The notes under the pieces are model-generated. The model saw only the letters and a list, made by a program, of their open reading frames with translations, was not told the origin of the DNA and made no database searches. DNA of 64,000 nucleotides, taken from the NCBI GenBank assembly GCA_963691815.1, contig OY829652.1, positions 15,099,027-15,163,026 on the forward strand. The letters run 5' to 3'. The position numbers and the translations under genes are program-made. Position 1 is the first letter of the stretch; every line of letters starts with the position of its first letter. Positions 52,285-64,000 of the stretch are shown piece by piece. This DNA is from Echiichthys vipera. Taxonomy: Eukaryota > Chordata > Actinopteri > Perciformes > Trachinidae.

Positions 52285-52350
52285 ATCTCTACTGCTGTTT
52301 TGGCTTTGGATAGCAGCGTCAGCTAAATGTAATGGAATGTAATGTATGTT
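52285..52350. repeat. L2/SINE-type retroposon 3' tail
   Basis: CTTTGGATAGCAGCGTCAGC followed by TAAATG and AATGTAATG repeats matches the conserved 3' tail shared by fish L2-like LINEs and their SINE partners (TTGGATAAAAGCGTCTGCTAA type). It is immediately downstream of tspan18. Confidence 0.6.
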
Positions 52351-52725
52351 TATGTGATGCATTATGGAGATTATTTGCTGAACACTACACAAAAGGTTAA
52401 TTCTATTTATAAAATTTGATCTGATGTTTTGCAACCAGTTAAAAAAAAAACACACATACACACACACACACACACACCAGGGCGGTAATTTAGAATGCCA
52501 TTTATGTAATTGACTTTTCAAGAATCTAATACAAATGCATACACAAACATTTCACCACCTAAAACCACAATATAACCATTACTGCAATACACATCACCAT
52601 ACAAATAGAAAAAGAATCAGAGGTTGGCTTTCAAGCTTGGGATGGGTCATGAAGAACCATGAACTCACATGCTCACAAACTATACATACATACATTCATA
52701 CACATTCAAAAAGAGCATCCAGTAT

Positions 52726-52776
52726 GTACACACACACACACGCACACGCACACGCAAACGCACACGCACACACACA
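52726..52776. repeat. Imperfect CA/CG microsatellite
   Basis: A CA run interrupted by CGCA and CAAACG units. It lies just past the tspan18 stop and may fall in its 3' UTR. Confidence 0.9.
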
Positions 52777-53337
52777 GCTTATATAACACAGCGTTAAAGA
52801 AGAGTGGCTGTAAAAAAGGAATATGGAGGAAGGGAGGGAGTTTTACAGTTTACAGTATGAGCAGAAAAAGGTTAACAGCCAAAGTGTACATAAAACACTT
52901 TTTTTTTTTTTTTACAGTTAAGCCAACTTTACTTAATATAAATATTCTTCATCCAAAAGTCAGTGCAGTGCCTTCTGCTCAGGCTTCACCTGGTCCTCGC
53001 GCCTGGTCCACTTTACACCCAGTCTGTGCTAGACCTGGTCCAAAAGAAAAATGACTGTTTCCACTTTACACACAAATCGTTTTACATCAGTTTTGTCTCT
53101 GATCTCCCACTTTCTCTACGGTTTAAATGTGTGTGTATGTGTTGTTGTTGTTGTTGTTGTTTTTTGCCATCCAGTACCTCAAAAGTCCAGCTGAGAAGTA
53201 CAAGAGTCTAACTTTGTTTTTCTACCAATTAGCCAATAGAAAAAGAGATCAACAAATTTACACATGTCCATTTTGTTCTTTTATCCTGAATTCCCTTTTT
53301 TTTTTTTTTCAAAAAGAAGTTCACAGATGGAGCAGCT

Positions 53338-53385
53338 CTATTGGATTCCCCTGAAGAGACACATTGCAAAAACCATGGCAAAGAG
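53338..53385 (-). CDS. tspan18: tspan18 last coding exon (residues 232-246 and stop)
   Basis: The acceptor TTTCCTCAG lies just above 53385. The 48 bp read LFAMVFAMCLFRGIQ and end in TAG at 53340-53338. It completes membrane segment 4 and gives the typical TSPAN18 C-terminus. The exon is too short to appear as an open frame and was found by expected phase and motif. Confidence 0.94.
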   Translation of the reverse strand, partial: LFAMVFAMCLFRGIQ

Positions 53386-56300
53386 CTGAGGAAAGGGAGA
53401 AAAAAAAGATATGATTAGCACACAATAAGAAGACAGTGATGCTTTTTTGGTCGTAGTTATTTTGTTTTTTTAACAAACTTATGACACCCATGTCAAACTA
53501 GAACAGCAGTGTAGCTCTAGATTATAATTTTTTTATTTTATACAATTGGTTACAAACATTACTCAATACCAAGTTCCCTCTTCAGTAGTCAATGTGGACT
53601 AAATTGGATATGTTTTAATGGCTTTGATGAATTCAGTGACCACATTTTTTAAATTTCATGTTCTGTTTTCTCACTCGAACTCAACCATCATTAAAACACC
53701 TACACACAAAAATAAACCACTAATTGATACATACAATGTTGCATCTTATGAAGCTATCCTATACATGTATTTATTGTGAATGTATTGTTTTGTATTGCAT
53801 TACTGTAATTACTTTGGTTCAGGAAAATAAAGCCCACTGATTCCATACTTAATTATTTCTCATTTTGTAGCACACTCCATGCAGTAAAGATGGGTCGTTC
53901 ATTTAACTATAATGAAATCTTGGTTCATGCACAATTAGAAAAAAAAAATATATATATATATGAATAAAAAGCTACTTCAAAGGGAATACTGATGCATATT
54001 GTAATGCTATTGGTTGCTACTTTAACATTGTATAGTGACAGTTTTCTTTTTGGGAGACAAAAGTCAGTGTTGGGATGCAGAAGTTGATCCTGAGATGTGG
54101 ATGAAGCATTGTGGTTTTATTAGTGCATTGAGGATGTGAGATTAACTGTTGTGCTGAGCTGCATGTTGGTAAAGAGAACAGTGTAAAGGAAAGTGAACTC
54201 AGTACTGAGACATGCAAGGCTAAACTATGTTTCTGTAGCACCAAATCCCACCACTAGATGGCGATCTTGCCATACAAAGAGCAGTCAAATAACACTAGAC
54301 CACACTGCACTACACACTATGACAAATATCCCCAGCTTAATGCAGAATTCCCAATTTCTAAAAAGAATATTCACACCACTAGAGAGACAAAGAAAATGAT
54401 GCATGTGTGATGATTTCACTAAAAATGAAAAAAAGACTTCCATACCTCAATGGTCAGCACCACAATGGCCAGCGCTCCAGCCACGTAGATGTACAGTTCA
54501 AAGTAGTCAACTACTGCAGAGTAACAGCCCTGGGGACACACAAAGACATTGCGCTCAGCAGATAATCAATTGTCTATAAACTTGCAGAATTACAGAGATA
54601 ATTAAAGTAACAGCATAGCTTTAATCGTGTGAGGCTCTGAACAAAGACCTGGTTGAATGAATGGGAAGTGGGGCCTCTAGCCTCACTGCCTTTTAATGAG
54701 GGCTCTTTGTGTGGAGGAGCAGAGAGACACACATTGTGGACATGACGCATTGTTCTAGTGGTTTGCAAAACAACAGGTGGAGAGTGTGGTAAAAACCTCT
54801 TCCTATCAGCTCTCACTGTAATTATGATTTCATTCTGCGGCTTTCTTCACACACATGGAAGCAGGGATGTGGGTGTGCATGTGTGTAACTGTGAAGCACA
54901 CATCATTTTTCACATATTCATATACTCATTATTCTCTATTTTTGCACACATGTATGCTCCCCCCCAAAAAAATCCAATTTACCAATGTATACACACGTAT
55001 ACAAACACATACACATACACACACACTTGGCTCAGATGCATGCATACACTGTCTCCACATTATAACACATAGTAAGATAGCCTCCCATGACATCCAAAAG
55101 CACTAATCAGCCATGGAGGAGTCAGCGAGTCCCTGGATGTCACCCCTCAACTGTCTACTGCTCTAATTAGGCCTGGAGGTGGTTTGGAAGGAGGGAGAAA
55201 GAGAGAAGGCAAGGGAGAGAGAGTGTGGGTATCGTGGAATGTGTCAGAAGTTACCTTGTTATTGCGGAACATCATATTGCCTGATAAGCACCGCGTATGG
55301 CTGATAGAGGCCAACTCCCCGGTCTGACTGGCACGCTGGCAGCAGGCTTCTGGCACCATATGATCTTCGTTGATCATCCTGAATAGGCTGTCCTTAAAAT
55401 CCTCTGGGCTGTTCACCCCACAGCAGTCAAACTGGTTGGAGGAGAGGAGAGAGTAGGAGAAGAAGCCCTTATTTCAGAGTGCCTTTTTGTGCACTGGCCT
55501 GTGGTCCACTGTATGCGTGCACCAATCCAGCATGAATATTGACCTAAATGTCTCGCATTTTATCTATAAAATATGGCTCCCTGATGCCAGGCTGCAAACC
55601 TTCCTGTTTCCACAGACTGTTGGTAAAAAAAAGAGTTGGTAAAAGCTACGGTATGTAAGCTCTTTGCCATGTGTGCTGTGGCCTTACTGTATTCATGATG
55701 GCGTTCCATGTGGAGGTGAAGACGTCAGTGTTGTTGTAGCCCTGATAATGTCTCTTCAGCTCCTTGGTGAAGTACTCTCTGGTCAGCTAAAAAAAAAAAC
55801 GTCAAAAGCACAGGTAAGTGTCACAGAAAAGATCACTGGACACAAGTGGTGGGTATCATATGAATAGGGAACTGCACCGTTGAAGAGAATAGGCAACTTA
55901 CATGCTCCCGGAATATGAAGGCCAGGATGGCCGCAGCCAGCTCTGCTAAGAAGATGAGGAGTATAAGCATGAAGAACTGCAATAAGACAAAGAACAAAGT
56001 GAGGACAAGGTGGATGAGTGGCAGAAAAAGTACACATCAGTCAGTAGAAATCACATTCTGGCTGTGCCTGCTTCACTCAGCATTAACTATGCATGAGGCT
56101 TGAGGCAAGATGGCAAATAGAAGGGCATTTTGCTCTTTTAGCTTTCTGTTTCAAGCATGTTAGTCCAAAAACTTACAGACAGAATAATCAACACATATGC
56201 ACACAAACACGATCAGTAATAGAACTACATTTTAAATTTGTCAGCCGACTCACAAAGAGGAGCAAACACTTGTTTTCGCGGATGGCTCCACAGCAGCCAA

Positions 56301-57618
56301 GAAAGCCCAGAAGGAAGAGCATGCCTCCCATGCCCAGGATGATGTAGACCCCAGTGAATAGCAGGGGATTGGCTGCTACAATTTCCCTGAATCCCGTAGG
56401 GTCCACCAGTACCCACACTCCCACTCCCAGGAGGAAAGAGCCCCCCAGCTGATGGAGAAAAACAGAAAGAAGACACTAGTTAGTCAAAACAGAAATTGGC
56501 TGCATTTTAAAAATTCATAGGAACTCAAAGGATAGCTTGCTTTCATCAATGGCAAATGATTCAAAAATATGTCATATAATAGAAAATAAATGTGTGCTTT
56601 TTTTTCCCCGGGAAAACTTACAGGTGCTACAAATCAATGAAAGGTTGAGGTGAGAGTTGAAGGCAGATAAAAGGCTGGATATCTGCAGAGCCATAATGCC
56701 TTGGTGGGGGGTAGGGGGTGGGTGGAGATATCTACCCTGCTTCAACTAACCCCCAACCTACTAAAGAAATGCACAGCACTGCAGCCTCCATCTTTCCTTT
56801 CACTAAAACCCTATCTGCCGTCACTGTGGGGTGACTCATGTGATTAAGAGAAGAAGGCACTGAGGTGGGGGGTGGAAGAGCTCTGAGCCTAAACACTTCT
56901 ACCACAATCCCCTTCTTTCTGTTACACCTGGACTTCTGCAAATGAACGTCACTTCATGTCGGAGGCAGAGGTTGCAGTATGAGGAGAGAGGAGGTAGCTT
57001 TTTTGAAAGGTCATTGGGCTCGAAAAATGCTGTTGTGTTACATGAGTGTGAAATGGCCAAAGAGAGAAACAAAGGGGTGTCAGTGAAAAACAGTTGTTGT
57101 TATTGAGTGATTCTTACAATCAAGTTCATTCTTTGCTCGGTTTGTTGTGTTATTACCGCAGCCTTGAACAATGGCGTCTGAGTAGCCTCTAAATGGTTTG
57201 GTTGCGCTTAATAAAGCAGGAAAGCAGACAAACCTTCTTACTCAGACCCTCCCCCCTTCACAGGCTCAGACTAACAGGATTACTCTTGATTGTCTGATCA
57301 AGACTGATAAACTCAGGTGCCAGTCACAAACTCTTCACGGCACAGTGTGCCTCAGATGTGTGTCAGCACACTAAAATCTAATCAAAAGAGAATTTGATAG
57401 AATCAAGATTGCCTTCGTCTAATGAAATGCAAATGTGGCTCCATTAGTCAGTCGGGCAGCAGGCAGCCAGAAGCCCATCTCAAATCATTAGATTGACACA
57501 AACTTCAGAGATAGCCAGATTAAGTGTCTTTGAGAACCAGATGAAAAATACTTACAAAGATCAGGAAATTGAAGACAAACATGAGGTACTTGATGCAGCT
57601 GAGACAGTCCCCCTCCAT
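53338..57618 (-). CDS. tspan18: Tetraspanin-18, 7 coding exons
   Basis: Joined minus-strand exons 57618-57556, 56448-56254, 55976-55902, 55786-55688, 55431-55255, 54529-54446 and 53385-53338 give 246 residues; human TSPAN18 is about 248. Seen: four membrane segments (about 11-36, 50-75, 81-109, 216-241); the small loop DPTGFREIVAANP; the large loop (about 110-214) with CCG at 147-149, CC at 174-175, C192 and C205, i.e. the six-cysteine pattern; possible palmitoylation cysteines C5, C8, C73, C74 and C82; C-terminus LFRGIQ. Every intron is GT-AG and phase 0. Family knowledge: tetraspanins scaffold partners at the plasma membrane; TSPAN18 has been tied to ORAI1 calcium entry in endothelium and to cadherin-6B in neural crest. 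The DPTGFREIVAANPLL segment and C-terminus make TSPAN18 clear over CD82. The a or b paralogue is undetermined. Confidence 0.96.
54446..54529 (-). CDS. tspan18: tspan18 coding exon 6 (residues 204-231)
   Basis: 84 bp, 28 codons, with acceptor CCCCAG and donor GTATGG. It starts with the last loop cysteine (GCYSAVVDYFELYIY) and enters membrane segment 4 (VAGALAIVVLTIE). Confidence 0.95.
55255..55431 (-). CDS. tspan18: tspan18 coding exon 5 (residues 145-203, CCG motif)
   Basis: 177 bp, 59 codons, with acceptor CCAACCAG and donor GTAACT. It begins FDCCGVNSPEDFK with the tetraspanin-defining CCG, and carries EACC and TRC. These, with the cysteine at the start of the next exon, make the six-cysteine disulfide set of the large loop. 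Confidence 0.96.
55688..55786 (-). CDS. tspan18: tspan18 coding exon 4 (residues 112-144)
   Basis: 99 bp, 33 codons, with a T-run acceptor ending TTTTAG and donor GTAAGG. It encodes the first half of the large extracellular loop: LTREYFTKELKRHYQG, then YNNTDVF, which holds an N-x-T glycosylation sequon, then STWNAIMNT. Confidence 0.95.
55902..55976 (-). CDS. tspan18: tspan18 coding exon 3 (residues 87-111, membrane segment 3)
   Basis: 75 bp, 25 codons, with acceptor TTATTGCAG and donor GTAAGT. It encodes FFMLILLIFLAELAAAILAF and ends FREH. The last residue is histidine where human TSPAN18, as I recall it, has asparagine, so the N-x-T sequon formed there with LT of the next exon is absent. 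Confidence 0.95.
56254..56448 (-). CDS. tspan18: tspan18 coding exon 2 (residues 22-86)
   Basis: 195 bp, 65 codons. The acceptor CAG is just above 56448 and the donor GTGAGT just below 56254. It encodes the end of membrane segment 1, the small extracellular loop (VDPTGFREIVAANP), membrane segment 2 (LFLLGFLGCCGA) and the short cytoplasmic turn RENKCLLLF. Confidence 0.96.
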
Positions 57619-57651
57619 GGTCGTCCCCCGTGCTGAAGCCTCTCCCTGCCC
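57556..57651 (-). CDS. tspan18: tspan18 first coding exon (residues 1-21) with 33 nt of 5' UTR
   Basis: The coding part is 57618-57556, MEGDCLSCIKYLM onward, with donor GTAAGT just below 57556. The pyrimidine-rich acceptor TTCTTTCAG sits just above 57651, so 33 nt of 5' UTR (57619-57651) are spliced to an upstream non-coding exon not located here. MEGDCLSC is the usual TSPAN18 start, which decides the ATG. Confidence 0.93.
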
Positions 57652-57814
57652 CTGAAAGAAAACAACATAAACGTTAAAACGAGCCACTTAATGAATCCTG
57701 CCAAATGCTCACAGTATTCCCGTCCTCCTGCACTCTGGATCGGTATTCAGACGAAACTGCCAAGAAAATGATACTTCGTACTCATTTTAATGAGTTCTGC
57801 CACTCAAATGTACA

Positions 57815-57876
57815 ATACACACATGCACACACAAACACGCACACTCACACGCACACACACACGCACACACGCACGC
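57815..57876. repeat. Imperfect CA/CG microsatellite
   Basis: CACA and CACG units, about 165 bp upstream of the acceptor of the first tspan18 coding exon, within the probable 5' intron. Confidence 0.9.
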
Positions 57877-59439
57877 CTGTCAGTTCATTTGGTCCAATTT
57901 CAGCTGAAAATCTTTGTATTATCCCCTCAGGCACACAGTACCAACTATAGTCTCTCAGCAGTCCCTAAGTAACTACAAGTTTGGGCTACACAATGTCAAC
58001 CCAATCTGACACAACTCATCTCACCACACACCGTGACAACTTATGTAATTTTAAAGTGCGCTTTCACAGTCAGGGCTTGATTCCCTATCAGCACTTCCTA
58101 TCCCTGGGCAGATGAGGTCCCTGGGTTCAGTGTGACTCGACAGGCTGTCTATCTAAGAGCATTTTAAGGATATGAGTCCTGACTGGGGCTCCATGTGCAT
58201 TAAACGACACATATGGCCTATGCCCATGGAGCTTCTTCTACTTAATGTAATGAGAGGCAGGAGCACTGTGCTCCCATCAGCTTACCCTCTATCTGACATA
58301 AACACACTTTCCCTGATGAGGGCCTGTCCTGTAGGCACTCCTGGTTAATGAACAACACCTTTCCTGCATTAGGAGACAACATGGGTGATCTGATGCACCA
58401 CAAAGCCTTCCTTGAAGTATTTGTATAATCTACCAAGATAGAAATGAACAAGATTGTCCCCTCAGGGAGGACAGGAATTGTCTGAGGAATCACAACATAT
58501 TCTGTGAAAGAAAAAAAAAAAACTGTAGAAAAAAAATCTGTGGGGCAGGCAGCTATAATTGCAGCTTCAGTGAAAGGAAAATTAATTATTTGGCAGAAAC
58601 GAACCGGCACTATTTGCTTTGTAGTTGTGAATATTAATTTGCTCTCCCATAGTGATAGCCCGGTTGAGTAACAAGCGGATTAAAAAGAGACTTCTCTGAG
58701 GAATTGTAAATAGTTTACACAACTAAGCAGCTAGACACTGTCACCTCAGATTTAAAACATAAACCGTTAAAATGCCTTATTTTCACATCTTTTGTCTGTA
58801 CTTTGCAGCACGTCCATCAGATGTAATCTCATAATCTTCAGGCAGTCTTCCCAACTCCTGATGTGCTGTCAGGCGACTCCTCTGGGTGATCTCTCTGCTT
58901 CTCCAGTGGCAGTGAAGCTTGGGTTATGATCGACGCCAGCTTTGATTCCTGTCCATCTCTTAAGGGGCTCTGCTGTTGCTCAAATGTTATTGTGCCTCGA
59001 CCCTTTCACCTCTTCAACTCGGAAATTCACATTTTGAGGTGAAATAAACCATAATCACACCAAAAACCCCTGACTTAAACAAGAACTACACAAGTGCTTG
59101 CTGCATATGATTATTTCACACAGAAGTATAGCAATTGTGCAGGAAAAAGGAGAGTCACGACCCATATCTCTTGTCTGGTTTTCTTTTACTGTGGCGTGCG
59201 TGCACTGGTTTGTTTCTAATTTCAATGTGCTATGAACTCCAGAGAAAGTTTTTTGTCTCACTGTACGCTTGTGTAAATTGCCATGACAATAAAATTGAAC
59301 AATGCTAAAGATGATGTGAAGGCGTTCTTTGTCTGCTATGGGAGCGGGCTCAGATAGAACGAGAACATTTCCTCCCCTCACCAGCCTGAGGGCTTATTAT
59401 TTTTCCTCTCCTTCTTTCCTCCCCAGACCCAAGGAAATT

Positions 59440-59640
59440 GATTTAGAGCTATGGTTTAACACCTCCTCTAAATCATAATGATATGCTTAGGTATTGATCA
59501 CCCTCCTCATGGTACTCTGAGAGCAACCAACAGCCTCTTTGCCCAAGATGGGTTTTAATTAACTCCCCCTTTCCTAAGCCCCACTGAAAGGCCTAATGAG
59601 GGCACAGGAGGTCTTAATTGAGATTTACATACATTACAGT
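59440..59640. promoter_or_regulatory. Candidate conserved non-coding element upstream of tspan18 coding exons
   Basis: Repeat-free, balanced-composition sequence with several homeodomain-type cores (GTTTTAATTAACTCC, GGTCTTAATTGAG, CCTAATGAGG). It resembles deeply conserved enhancers near developmental genes, but conservation cannot be tested here. Confidence 0.2.
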
Positions 59641-62600
59641 CGCACAGAAAAAACCCATCAGAATAGACCCTTTCTCATCCCTCCTGCTCTCCACACTGTT
59701 AGTCCTGGGCCCCATGAAGAGTGCAAACTGTATTTATTGGAGCAGGGGATGAAGAGGCGGAACGAGGAGGGGGAGGAAGGGGAGGATAAGGGTCGGATGG
59801 AAAAACTCTCAGGGCTAAGCTCACATCTCATTCTCCAAGCAAAATGTCTGATTTCTCTTCCAGCTTCACCCTTTTGCTCTTCGCTCCCATCTCAGGGTCA
59901 AGCCAACTGTCAGATCTGGAGCCAATTTTCTTTTCTGCATTAAAATGCATTGAATGCTTAAGAATAAAATGAACTATATGGACCCAGCCAGGCTCCAAAT
60001 AACAAGCTTATGGTGCAAACCAGCACAATATAAATCAAACTGCCACAGAGACCCAGGAGAAAGTGCAGAGTAAACAAACTGGTCTTTCCCATGACTCCCA
60101 TGGGATCACAGGTCCTCATCGATCATAGCCCGGCCGTAGTGATCCGACCACTAAAGTCTCTCTGAATATTCTGCAGTACATTGTTTAGACAAGGAAAACG
60201 TGGTTCACACCCCAGGAGCTGCAGCCTTACAACAACATCAACAAATTACTACTAGATTAAAGACAGATCTTCCTCAGGTGTACTGCTTTGCTAAACCAGC
60301 AATGTGTCAAGATCATGAGGTGTGGCATTGTGCTTGTATAGACTAGCAAAAAAAAAAAAATCACCTATTATAAACAAACACACAGCAGCATACACAGCAG
60401 TAAGGAACACTGCACTGCTATATTTGCAGACAGTGTGTTTGTTAGCTGGAAATACTGTATATAATTTCCTCAATCTGGCAATCTAAATGACAGTCTTTGC
60501 CCTGAGGTATCCAGTAAATGGCAATGCATCTATGTCTGCAGCGTCTCCTGTTACTGACATCATGAAATGCCACACGGCACTAAGATCCTATTGTTTACTC
60601 TTGGCATAGACCGATCCACAGCCAGCATGGTTGAGTTTGATAGTAGATTAATGAGAAGTGATCCGAAATCAACTTTACAGTAGTGACAGAAGCCAGAGCT
60701 CTGTAATGAGGGCAAACCCTTCTGACCTACATTCTTCTTCATATGAAGATGAGGAATTCTGACACATTTATCCAGGCCTGTTTGCCTAACTTACAAAACC
60801 AGAGGTATGTTTGACCGGCATTTAAACTATCAACCATGACGGTCGTGTTAACTCACTGTGGTTAAAAGATAAGGAAGACATAGACCCACATTTAGAGTGC
60901 TCCATATATAAATAGTACACCCTTGGGTGGTTATCCTTGAAGTCGACACTTTCAGCACGATTAATGAAGTGAGTCCATATTCCCCTGCTTCACTAGCCAC
61001 CGCCCCATACAAATGGATCAGCACGACAAGGACACTGCGTCTGCTCCTCGCCAAACTGTCGCCACCCTCAACCCCTCCCCACCACCACCACCTCCACCAC
61101 CTCCTCCTCTGATAACCAGCGAGTTCACTTCATCTTGAGCGTGAGCCTGCATAACAAATACTCATTAATATTGAAACCCTGTTGAGAATATAAGGGTTGA
61201 AGCTTGACCCCTTTAAATGTCATCGACCCTCTAAATGATCACCTGTAGTTGAACCCTGGGGACTTCACATTTCGTCCACCGGCTCCCTGATGCAGCTGGA
61301 GCAGGTGTTTTTTCCATCTCCTGCATGCCACTCTAAAGCTCTCTCAGAAGTGCGCTAATACCCTCTGACAATGACACAGAGGGACCGCACACATGCCACA
61401 TCAGCCTTTATCTCAATTAAAAACCCATTTTCATATTTCTCCATGACTTCCTAAATCAGCCGCAGCAAGTAAACACCCCAAAATCCGAATAAAGACAGGC
61501 TCCTCTGGCAGTGAGCAGGGCTCCCCTGAGGTGCACCATGTCCCTTAATGAACCTCCAATTAGGAGAGAATGAGCCCTGGGCTGTGCTGTCACACTGAGG
61601 AGCTTTGAAGTGTACTGAATGCTAAGCAGCTATAGCACTGTACGCTGCTTTAGAGGGCATGCAGTTCGCAGACAACAGTGAACAACCACAGAGAGAAAGT
61701 GTACAAATGTAGCTTGAAGGCAACACAGCAACCAGTGTGTGTGTGGGTGTAGCTCACAGAGAGAGCACATCATAGAAAGTCAGCCGGGTTAGGAGGTTGG
61801 AAAAACTACTAGGCTTGTAGCAAAAGTCTGCATGTTGGTTCGATGCTCGGGTGGAGACATACAAATGCTTTAGCCTGAGGCAAGCTTAGCTTAATGAGTT
61901 TTCACAGTACATATATAAGATTGGTCATTATCAGCTTCTGCACATTACTAGCATTGCTAGTTCACCCCAAGAAAGTAGTCGGTCTCTGATGAATATGCTC
62001 TGCCTTGCAAAGGCATTTATCATTTCAGTCCATTGTTGCAATACGTGCAGTGAATCTAAAGCCATTCTTATCTGAGCCTGCGACTGGCGCTCTCCTGACC
62101 CATTCAGTTTGGAAATGAGATTTTGTGAACCCCCAAAGGCAGATGTCCTCTGACCAGGCAGCTGACACACTCCTGAACAAAAGGCTGATTAACTAGAGTA
62201 GACTCCCAAAATGAACAAACGCACAGTCAGAAACTCACTGACCATGTGTTGTCAACAGCACTGCGGGCCACATTCTTGACATCGCAGCTGGGCACACATC
62301 CAGCTGTTAGTTCAGTGCTAACAGTTGCTCATACTCCTATAGTGAAATCGATTCTCCAGCTCCTAAGATAAGAAAGATTGGAAGGAGGGTTGGGCATCGA
62401 TAGCTTCTCGGTTAACTCGAGCAGAGGATGTGAGATTTTGGCTTCTGTTGAACACTAGTGTGTGTGTGATCATTGCTCTCTCAAGGCCCAGATTCTCACT
62501 TATTTGTGCTGGCACCTCTATCTGGCTGAGTGAAGATACAAACTGGCTGTGCGGGGCTGGATCAATACTCAGCTCAGGCCCATGGTCAATGATGCATTGA

Positions 62601-63240
62601 TCCCCTGGAGTTCCAGCTCTAAGTCCGTTGGTTGTCTGGCAGTGAAGGCATGTGGTAGCAGCACACAATGAACACATAAACACTTCTGCACCTAACCGGC
62701 TAGTAGGACTCAGCTCGGGCTTTTCCCACGGGTTGCTTTGGAAGATGAAATATTGCAATTGGGGACTTTCCACAAAAATGAGTTATAACTCAATTCAAAA
62801 CTAAATGCTCAATAATTACTATGATGACAACAGGGGAAATCATTATTTTCTTCATTCCTACTATTACTTTTTTTCTACAAATTCCCCCAATCTCAGCCAA
62901 AATCCTCTTTTAATGCAAGGGTCACGAGGAGTGGAATCAATATTAATTCGATAAAAAAGTTTTTAAAATCCAGTCAATAATCTCACCCACTCTACTTTGT
63001 GTTTGACCCTCAGGCAAGAGCCAATTAAAATGTTGGTGATGTTGTCTCTGAACCCTGTTTTATGTCTTATACCGTTCAAGTTGAGTTTGTTGTTTTCCCT
63101 AAATCTCAATATAAAGAGAGTGTACATCACAGATGGCCTTGGCAGGAGTAAACAATGGGAGATTTAAGGAAAGACAGCTTTTTCAGCCTCAGGGGACTAA
63201 ACACAAAAGGAAACTTAGGAGGATAAACATGCGCAAAAGC

Positions 63241-63438
<198 letters not shown>

Positions 63439-64000
63439 AAAAGTAATGTACACACACACGCTCGTAAGTCACAAAATCCTGACAATAAACAGAAATTTGA
63501 AGACTACAGTGAAACAAATAATCAGAGTTGTGACTTTTTATGGCTCAAATATAAAATTTTGTGAAATCTGCTGGGGTTGTTTTTTAGCACGTTGGAATCT
63601 CTCCAGCCCTTAATAAGGACGCTGGTCTCCACGGCAACCCGGATATGTGGTGAGAGTGGCCTTTGTCTGCAGAGCAGTGTTTGGAATCTCCACTTAGCAC
63701 TAGTTCCTGTTGGAAAACAAAGGGGAGCAGAGCCGAGCACTTTACGACAGGGGACAGCTTGGCCAGCCATTTGTCTAATGAGAGATCGCTCACACCCTGT
63801 TGCAAGGCCATATGTTAGTTTGAATACAGCTAGTTTCTCTCCGTAGAAGGCGCAGAGGCTGTTTCATTTTGTGCGGCAAACACACACGTGAACTTTCAAA
63901 CACTCAGCTTAAGTTCAACGAAAGAAAAAGAAAAGCAGCAAAAGGAACAGTGTAACCTCATTTGTGTTACAAGCAGGAGTTTCGAGCGAAATGCAAAGAT

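Larger units (their letters stand above)
48078..53337. other. Intergenic region and probable tspan18 3' UTR
   Basis: The right end must include the tspan18 3' UTR (minus strand), but its end could not be fixed; plus-strand TTTATT words, which read AATAAA on the minus strand, occur near 51682 and 50487. The remainder holds microsatellites, a MITE fragment and an L2-type tail. No other gene is seen. Confidence 0.5.

Noticed and set aside
35396..53337. cd82 between alx4 and tspan18
   Set aside because: Searched for tetraspanin signatures (CCG, EACC, membrane segments with splice sites) in this interval on both strands and found none.
62363..62773. 136-residue minus-strand open frame near the right edge
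   Set aside because: No familiar motif and no splice context; possible chance frame upstream of tspan18.

Overview
The window is nuclear DNA of a ray-finned fish, most likely a percomorph teleost. Two multi-exon vertebrate genes can be rebuilt exon by exon with GT-AG introns. The rest is AT-leaning, non-coding and rich in short dispersed repeats, very long dinucleotide microsatellites, a tRNA-derived SINE and a Tc1-type transposon, as is usual in teleosts. There is no operon structure, and nothing is prokaryotic or viral.

Layout. Positions 1-18024 are upstream of the first gene. They hold dispersed repeats, (GT)n, (AC)n and (GA)n arrays, one SINE, and an AT-rich non-repetitive stretch at about 16740-17330 that may be regulatory. 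The first gene is alx4 (aristaless-like homeobox 4), plus strand, four coding exons between 18025 and 35395, predicted 367 residues, with a paired-class Q50 homeodomain and a C-terminal OAR motif. Positions 35396-53337 are intergenic, with further dispersed repeats and a 1.19 kb palindromic Tc1/mariner derivative at 46890-48077. The second gene is tspan18 (tetraspanin-18), minus strand, seven coding exons between 57618 and 53338, predicted 246 residues, with the CCG motif and six cysteines in the large extracellular loop. A splice acceptor lies 33 nt upstream of its start codon, so at least one more non-coding exon should lie further right, within or beyond 57652-64000. That stretch shows no other gene and includes a (AC)97 array.

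How the genes relate. They are convergent (tail to tail), about 18 kb apart. ALX4 and TSPAN18 also lie in one neighbourhood of human 11p11.2, so this is conserved synteny, but as I recall the human arrangement the orientation differs and CD82 lies between them. From the families, alx4 is a nuclear transcription factor of craniofacial neural-crest and limb mesenchyme, and tspan18 is a membrane scaffold linked to endothelial calcium entry and to cadherin-6B stability in cranial neural crest. They need not work in one pathway. Whether this is the a or b paralogue of either gene cannot be decided here.

I looked for an undescribed system and did not find a convincing one. The most unusual structure is the Tc1 derivative, whose inverted arms extend into the transposase coding end and make a near-palindrome of about 460 bp arms. 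Repeat-family calls come from recognising sequence patterns common in fish genomes, and regulatory calls are weak; both need alignment.
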